From Falciphora oryzae (taxonomy: Eukaryota > Ascomycota > Sordariomycetes > Magnaporthales > Magnaporthaceae): 64,000 nucleotides of DNA. The notes under the pieces were generated by a model that was not told where the DNA came from, made no database searches, and saw nothing but the letters and a program-made list of their open reading frames with translations. The stretch is taken from NCBI GenBank assembly GCA_000733355.1, contig JNVV01000003.1, positions 1,202,425 to 1,266,424 on the forward strand, read 5' to 3'. Positions 58,401 to 64,000 of the stretch are shown one piece after another. Position 1 is the stretch's first letter, and the number at the start of each line of letters is the position of its first letter. Made by a program: the position numbers and the translations under genes.

Positions 58401-59574
58401 GAAATGGGCTTAGCGCCGGGCGACTCTCGACCCACCGCAAGGGGGGATCTCCTTGGAGACCAAAGGATTTCGAGCGTGAAAAGAAGTCATCTAGAGACGT
58501 CCAGGACAGCTGGAAAAACGCGACGAGTTCTGAGGGCCGTCCTCGAGTCTGCACCAGGGCCCTAGTTTACTGTAGTTCTGGCCTGTTTTAATGTCGCCGC
58601 GTCGCCGCTGCAGGCGGAGCTCTCTGCGCGAGTGGTGCCAGGCGGTGCGGGCAGTGGACTTTGCGTGTGCTGATTCTGGGCTGGTTCTGACGTTGGACCG
58701 GGATCCTGATTGGCCGCTGGGAGATGGCTGAGACGCTGCCTTTATTGCCTTGGTCGCACGCTACCCCGCTTCCTGCACCCGCGTGGGGTTTCCGGCTAAG
58801 GGATGGATGGATTGGCGCATGCATTCCGCTTCCGCCTGTTTCTCTTGGCCCGGCCAACGGTGGGCGCCTGAGCTCTCCCTCGAGCGGGGGCCTTTTGGAG
58901 AAGAAGGTTTGGGAGGAGGTGGCCGGCCGGCTTGGGTAGTAGCGAATGCGTTGGGTACCTGCCCTGCCTTGGCTCGTCGCAGGACTGGTAGGTACCGGCG
59001 TCTGGTAAATGCGAGCGGCGTGTTGTATTGCCCAACGCAGCTCGCCTGCCCAGTTGAGCATGGGCGAGCAGCACGGTTGACGCAGACTGACAGCCCAGCA
59101 ATAAAAGCCTTCCCGTCCTTACCTTCTTTCCTGCCGTCTCTCTTCTTCGGATTCACCCACCTCTTCCCGTCATCTGCATCATCAAGGCGAACTGCTCGAG
59201 CATCTAGACTAGAACTCCGTCAAGCTTTCGAGAGAAGACCTTCTCATCTGCGTCTCCCCCAAAGGGTACGTCTTCCCTTTGACTGCTGCCCACTTTGGCG
59301 TCCAATATTCTGCCCGCTCCTCCCCCTACCCCGTCTTGTTCTCGATTCTTTGTTTCCCCATTTCATCCTACGCCACCATCGTCATCAACTACCTCATACT
59401 GCATCTTCTATCCTAAGGCATTGCCTCCACGGCGCGCTGACGACTTCCTGCATCTCAATACAGCCATCCATATCTTCTCTAATCCAACCAGACCAGACGC
59501 CCAGCTCCCCGCGACCTGACCAACAGGGAGCGTCCACCTATCACACCAAACCAACCACAACCAGACACATCACC
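55443..59574. other. Long intergenic region, PLAC8 gene to small 110-residue gene
   Basis: About 4.1 kb between divergent genes, with T-run at 55981-55997 and A-run near 57533-57549. Nothing with motifs or credible splicing found. The 59100-59574 part is a CT-rich leader (caataaaagcc at about 59098 may be the TATA box); an intron in the leader after agggtacgt near 59263 is possible. Confidence 0.45.
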
Positions 59575-59907
59575 ATGCCCGTCCGCATCCCAAACGCCAG
59601 GGCCAGTGAGGTCCTCTGCTTCGGCGCCGCCGGCGTGGGCACCCTGGCGCCCCTCTACATGATGCTCCCCGGCGCCGAGGAGCGCATCGCGTCGCAGACG
59701 GCCCGCTGGGCCCCGCGCTGGGAGCGCAACATCGGCTACTTCGTGCCGCCCGTCGAGCGCGGCATCAACCGCGTCAAGCCCCCCGTCGAGCGCACCGTCC
59801 AGCGCATCGAGCAGCGCCTGCCGCTGGAGAGGCTCGCCAAGAACGTCGACTCGAGGATCAAGAGGAGCATCGACCGCTGGCAGCCCAAGCCTCCCCCAGC
59901 TCAGTAG
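59575..59907 (+). CDS. Small basic protein of unknown function (110 residues)
   Basis: Single-exon frame from ATG 59575 (context caccATGC) to TAG, 110 residues. The N-terminus MPVRIPNARASEVLCFGAAG leads into a hydrophobic segment (GVGTLAPLYMMLPG) and then basic, Trp-containing sequence (ERIASQTARWAPRWERNIGY). A repeated pattern of PPVER/INRVKPPVERTVQRIEQ/LPLERLAKNV suggests an amphipathic helix repeated two or three times. One membrane helix and an arginine-rich body would fit a mitochondrial or other organelle membrane protein; this is inference. The frame stays open far upstream (to 58750), but that part is leader-like and not protein-like. I do not recognise the family. Confidence 0.7.
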   Translation: MPVRIPNARASEVLCFGAAGVGTLAPLYMMLPGAEERIASQTARWAPRWERNIGYFVPPVERGINRVKPPVERTVQRIEQRLPLERLAKNVDSRIKRSIDRWQPKPPPAQ

Positions 59908-60385
59908 CTCGGCCTGGCCCCCTCACCGTCTTGGTTTCCTCTCACCACACACACCTGCACATACATACACATAGAACAAAGCATGCCGGGGGCCGAGACT
60001 GCGTTCTCCAACCGGCCAACTGGTCGCGTGGATTGGCGCCCAGACCCTGAGATGGTGGCGTCAGTGCCTCGACATTTTCACAGGCGTTATTTCGTTTGTT
60101 TTCGGCGGTTTGTTTTCTACCTTGACAACCACCAATGTACTCGTTGTCTATTCTACTGCATGTCTGGCCAGCTCCGACTGTGGGCTCTGCCCGGAACCTT
60201 GAGGGAGACCGGAGCGTGTCTGTAATTGGTACATAGCCCCGGTGAATACCATCAAAGTCAGACCACATCGCTCCATATGTTGCTTTCATCGTGCCTCGCA
60301 GGAGATGAGGCCCCATATCTTGGTTGTCCTCTCTGTCCTCATCGGCTATCCTCATGCAAGTAACAGACTATTTAGCTTCCGGCGC
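59908..60385. other. Intergenic, convergent 3' flanks
   Basis: 3' UTRs of the 110-residue gene and the transporter. No further feature supported. Confidence 0.5.
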
Positions 60386-62703
60386 TTAGTGTTGGAATCT
60401 GAAGTCCAGCCTTTTGTTTCCCTCATCCTTGGTGTTGGCTAGGTAGTCTAGCCTCTGCTCCGGCGTCATGGCGTCCCACTGGGCCGCTTTCGACCGGTTC
60501 CGCCAGACATAGTAGATCTTGACGAGACCGTACAGCACAATGTTCATGCACACCAACCCTAGCAGGACCCTGTTGCCCCGGGGGTAAAATGGGCCATCTT
60601 CGGCGCGGTAGATCTGAGCGCCCACAACGCCGCCGGCTTGCACGAACATGTTGTAGCATGCGGCCGATACCGTGCGCAGACGGGCAGAGTTCGAGTTGCG
60701 TGAGTTCCAGCCCACTTGAATCGGGTGTGCTGTGAGGACAGAAAGAGAGATAATTAGTCGGCGCATGACTGCATTTGTGTCAAAATCCAAATGTATCGTA
60801 TTCATACCGTTCGGATAGCTGAGAAGAATGGTGGTCACCGCCCACACAACCTATCGGTTGACGGAGCCCAGGTCGGTCACGGCCATGTAGATGAGGATTG
60901 GGAATGCCCACATCTGCCCCATCATTGCCGTGAGAGTGAGCTCTCCTCGGATTTCGGCCAGGTAAGTGAGGCCTAGGATGGTGATGATGTGTCCGATTGT
61001 GTAAGGTATACTGAGCAAGTTTGTTTGGAACGTGTCAAAGCCTAAGCCTCGGAACGAGAGGGTCAGGTACTGTTGAGGCGGGATCATCGGGAGCTGGAAA
61101 GCCAGCCCAAGGATGTATAGTGGCCTTGTGGATGTGTCAGTTTCGGTCACGTTTTGACTCCTTCTACAAACACACGTTGCATTGGCTGGACAACTAACCA
61201 CAAATCATAATCTTTCAAGCTCTGCCAGAGTAACTTGTGAGTGATGGGCTCTCTGTTGTGCATTGAGCTCTTGCTTGGGTCCTCGCAAAGAACCCTGTTC
61301 ACAATGATCTTCTCTTGCCTGTGAATGATTGGCCAGTGGGTTAGTTTCGACTGACACTGTGGCTTGGCTTGTGCAACGCTTGTACCTTTCGTTGAACCAA
61401 CCATGCTTACCCCTGAACCAGCTAGCGGTCTGGCAAGGGCCAGCCGGCATCAGGAGGAAGGCAAAGAGTCCGACAACGAGAGTAAACAGGCCCTATCTTT
61501 TGGTTAGAGCGGAGATCAATGCTTCAGCACTTTTGACAACAAGGAGCTTACCTCAATCAAGAAAAGCCAGCGCCAGCCGACGTGTCCTTCAATTCCCCGC
61601 ATCCGCAGCAAGCCATAGGCAAACAGGGCGGAAAGTATGTCGGCGCCACTCATGGCTGTCCAAAACCAACCTAGACGGATCGAGAGCTCGTGGTGCTTGT
61701 AGAAATATGACAGATATAGAATGGCCTGCATGGATGTCAGTCAAACATCGTGCAAGCTTTGCTGGGATGCGCCGCAATCAAGCAAGGAACCAACGTCTGG
61801 AATGAATCCCCCCTGAAGGATACCAAGCAACGCCCGGCATGCCAGGAAGGAGGTCCGGCCGTTCAGCCAGAACTGAGGGCAAGCGACGACGCTCCAGAGG
61901 ACCATCTGGGTTGGGATCCATCGGTCAGGCCCCATCCACTTGGAGACAAACTGGGAAGGAAGCTCGGCACAGAGGAAGCTCGGCACAGAGGAAGCTCGGC
62001 ACAGAGGAAGCTCGGCACAGAGGAAGCTCAGCCTGAAGATGGAGTTTCTCAAGTTGTAGTCTGCATTAAATTAGACAGCCTGTCAGTATTTGCAGAACCA
62101 TAAAGCAGAAGGGTATCACCGTGTCTGCCAGCTCGTACCGTTGGTCGTAAGGTGTAGCTCGGGGAGCATGTTGTCGGCCAGCGCCTGGATGATGTTGGCT
62201 CGGTCGAGCTCCAAAGCCATAAACATGAGACAGGCCCAGACTATGATGTAGCCGTCGATCTTGCGCACAATCTTGTCTTCCTCGGCCCGGTCCATCTGAA
62301 GAGAGGGTCGAATCGGTGTGTGTTTTCCCTGTGAAAGCAGGGTTAGTTCAGAATCGGGCACTGCTGATAGGGGTCACTTGCCAGTCCTCTCGTGGCCGGT
62401 ATTTCTCCGCCGTCTCCTCGTCGTCGAACACGCTGACCTTTGTTGAGCCGCAGAAAAGTATAGGTTAGTCATCACCACGACTCCTTTGTGAATGGGGCGG
62501 TCAGGGGCACGGGTGACATGGGCAGAGTCTAGCACCTGTGTAGCGATGGCGTCTGGGTCAAAGGCAGCTTTGCGCTGCCAAAAGAACTTCTTCACATCTC
62601 GAGGGACCCCGAGGGGTGGCGGGTTGCTCAGTGACGAGGTTGAGCCGTAGCCGGAGCTGAGCTCCTTGTTTCCTGGACTTCCCTTGCTGAGGACTGTCGC
62701 CAT
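60386..62703 (-). pseudogene. MFS transporter, allantoate-permease (Dal5-like) type, with in-frame TAG and repeat expansion
   Basis: Proton-coupled importer of the anion:cation symporter type (allantoate, nicotinate and similar small anions). Nine exons (62703-62536, 62437-62378, 62328-62139, 62060-61795, 61725-61552, 61492-61386, 61318-61199, 61124-60808, 60729-60386) all join in phase, 581 codons. Landmarks are [96 protein letters not shown] and HPIQVGWNSRNSN. Two defects are visible. A TAG at 60853-60851 interrupts DLGSVNR-stop-VVWAVTTIL, where TGG (Trp) would be one base away. A 16-bp tandem repeat in exon 4 adds 16 residues near helix 2. No alternative intron removes the TAG in phase. 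Probably a recent pseudogene or a null allele; base error is not excluded. Confidence 0.8.
61965..62028. repeat. 16-bp minisatellite, four perfect copies, within the MFS gene
   Basis: Unit cggcacagaggaagct at 61965-61980, 61981-61996, 61997-62012 and 62013-62028. Removing three units would leave [12 protein letters not shown], the plain transporter sequence. Three extra units are 48 bp, so the frame is kept. Confidence 0.95.
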
Positions 62704-63959
62704 GGCAGCCGGTTGGAGGGTTTGTCTGGCGAGATTTCTTGAAGCTGATACCTAACTATGGTACGCGGCTCGACAACTCTCCGACACCAGCTTTTAGCAG
62801 GAAAAAAACGCAGGCATGAGACTGAGCGAGCTGCTTTCTTAAACGGAGTACGTCCAGGAGCTCGGCTTTCCCGAGGGACCGGCGCAAGGAGACAGCATAG
62901 CAACGGCCCCCGAGTATCGACCATGTGTTCCCCATGAAAGAAGGACGCAGCAAATGGCGAGCAGATGCACTGCGCGCACGTCTTAGCCAGCGGGACAGTC
63001 TGCCCGCACTGCTGCTCGAGTTGGGTGTATTCGTGTGGGGGGTAGATATCTGCCGGCGGTGCCAGATCTAGCGATGATATTAGCAGAACCGGGATTCACT
63101 CGGGAGGGATGTCCAACTGCAGCTCACCAGATGCGATGCCGGACGAGCATCATCCAACAAGCTTGGCTATCTTCTTATCGCCCATCCGCTCAGGAGGACA
63201 GTCTTGCAATGCCAGCTTCCCGATGGAGAAGGTTTTCAGGACTGGATCTTTCTCGCTGGGGGAACTTGGTGCGCCCCTTTCGCGGGGTTGATGGCGTAAT
63301 TGGAGCCGGCCATGTCGTAGGCGCGATGCCAGCAGCGGGACGGGGTGCCGTTCGTGGCGCATCGCGGCAGATGTGCAGTGGGCGGGTTTGGAGGTGATAT
63401 TGTGGTGGTGAAATGGAATGCGAGACGGCTGCGCGGAGCCCAAATTGAGGCTGGATGACACCATGGTCGTTGGGGATGTCGAAATAGCGGAGACGGTACT
63501 TGGGTGGTGCAATATTGCACCCCCACCTCGCGCCCGCTGGACCTCGCTGCTCGAGCACATCGAGCACCAGACGTCTTCTTATGGACGACTACCTAGGTAG
63601 GTACTTACCTAGGTACTCTGGTCTTATCTATGGTCCCCTAAACGTGCGGACGTCGATACTACCGGAGTCATGTTAGCTTCTTCCCCATCTTTTGGGTCTT
63701 GGTCCATCACGCAAGCCCACGAGGATCCATGCGGATATGCAGAAAACATGGCTGCATGTGTCGTCATGTGCTCAGACGGAAGGGAGCCGAGTACGGCACC
63801 GAACGAGCTTGACATTATTTATTATAACAGGGCTGACTAGCCTTCGTCAATGATGGGTTGGTTGGGCGTGTTTCGGACACTCAGCACTCGCAAAAAAAAA
63901 AAAAAAAAAATAAAGAATCTTGGCCCTGAACCCCGGCATTTGCACCTCCTAGCACTGCC
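62704..63959. other. Intergenic upstream of the MFS gene
   Basis: About 1.25 kb. Contains an A-run at 63892-63910. Open frames at 63150-63600 on both strands have no motifs. Likely divergent promoters for the transporter and a gene entering from the right edge. Confidence 0.45.
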
Positions 63960-64000
63960 ATGGCCCCGTCTGCTGTCGATGCTCAGGCCGAAGTGTCGAT
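63960..64000 (+). CDS. Possible start of a gene cut by the right window edge
   Basis: An ATG at 63960 in a good context (gccATGG) opens a frame MAPSAVDAQAEVS to the window end. Thirteen codons are too few to identify anything. Confidence 0.25.
   Translation, partial: MAPSAVDAQAEVS

Noticed and set aside
58750..59574. In-frame upstream extension of the 110-residue protein
   Set aside because: The upstream part is CT-rich leader sequence with a TATA-like element inside it and no protein-like features; the ATG at 59575 is in a good context.
33392..60853. UAG reassigned to an amino acid or programmed readthrough
   Set aside because: UAG is the normal stop of GlnRS, the Egh16-like, Gln/Asn-rich and GQG-repeat genes in this window, and the two internal TAGs are followed by GCC and GTT, not a known readthrough context.

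Overview
The window is nuclear DNA of a filamentous ascomycete (Pezizomycotina, most likely a Sordariomycete). The evidence is short GT-AG introns of roughly 50-120 nt in GC-rich genes, fungus-specific elongation factor 3, a DUF3433 membrane protein, an Egh16/GAS-type secreted protein, a GH10 xylanase with a fungal CBM1, and a Pth11-like rhodopsin-domain protein. There are two assembly gaps (16141-16288 and 36269-36431). I see no rRNA, no convincing tRNA and no CRISPR array.

Layout. 1-12.4 kb is mostly conserved: eEF3 (minus, cut by the left edge), a cytoplasmic GH5 hydrolase, a MacroD-type macro-domain protein (minus) and glutaminyl-tRNA synthetase. 12.4-18.7 kb holds a large DUF3433 membrane protein interrupted by a gap and a secreted alpha/beta hydrolase whose frame is broken near its N-terminus. 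18.7-23.9 kb is accessory: a solo LTR with a perfect target-site duplication, a degenerate 16-bp-period minisatellite and a small spliced Cys-rich gene. 23.9-34.5 kb carries the Egh16-like protein, the GH10-CBM1 xylanase (minus), the Pth11-like receptor and a polytopic membrane-protein gene with one in-frame TAG. A second solo LTR of the same family follows at 34.7-35.0 kb. 36-43.2 kb is a minus-strand row: DJ-1/PfpI protein, tyrosinase with a mucin-like N-terminus and GPI-anchored carboxylesterase. 45.6-59.9 kb has two low-complexity secreted proteins, a PLAC8 protein and a small conserved-looking protein, separated by long non-coding stretches. 60.4-62.7 kb is an allantoate-permease-type MFS transporter with both an in-frame TAG and a 16-bp minisatellite expanded by exactly three extra units. 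A further gene may start at the right edge.

How the genes fit together. There is no obvious single pathway. The middle of the window is enriched in secreted or surface proteins (xylanase, Egh16-like, tyrosinase, esterase, two repeat proteins) and surface receptors, which suits a plant-, insect- or litter-associated fungus. The most notable features are marks of recent gene decay and repeat activity: two genes each intact across all splice junctions except for one TAG, a frame break in a third, two solo LTRs, and in-frame minisatellite growth inside a transporter. UAG is the normal stop of several intact genes here, so recoding is unlikely. Exon coordinates were derived by hand from splice consensus, phase and protein continuity.
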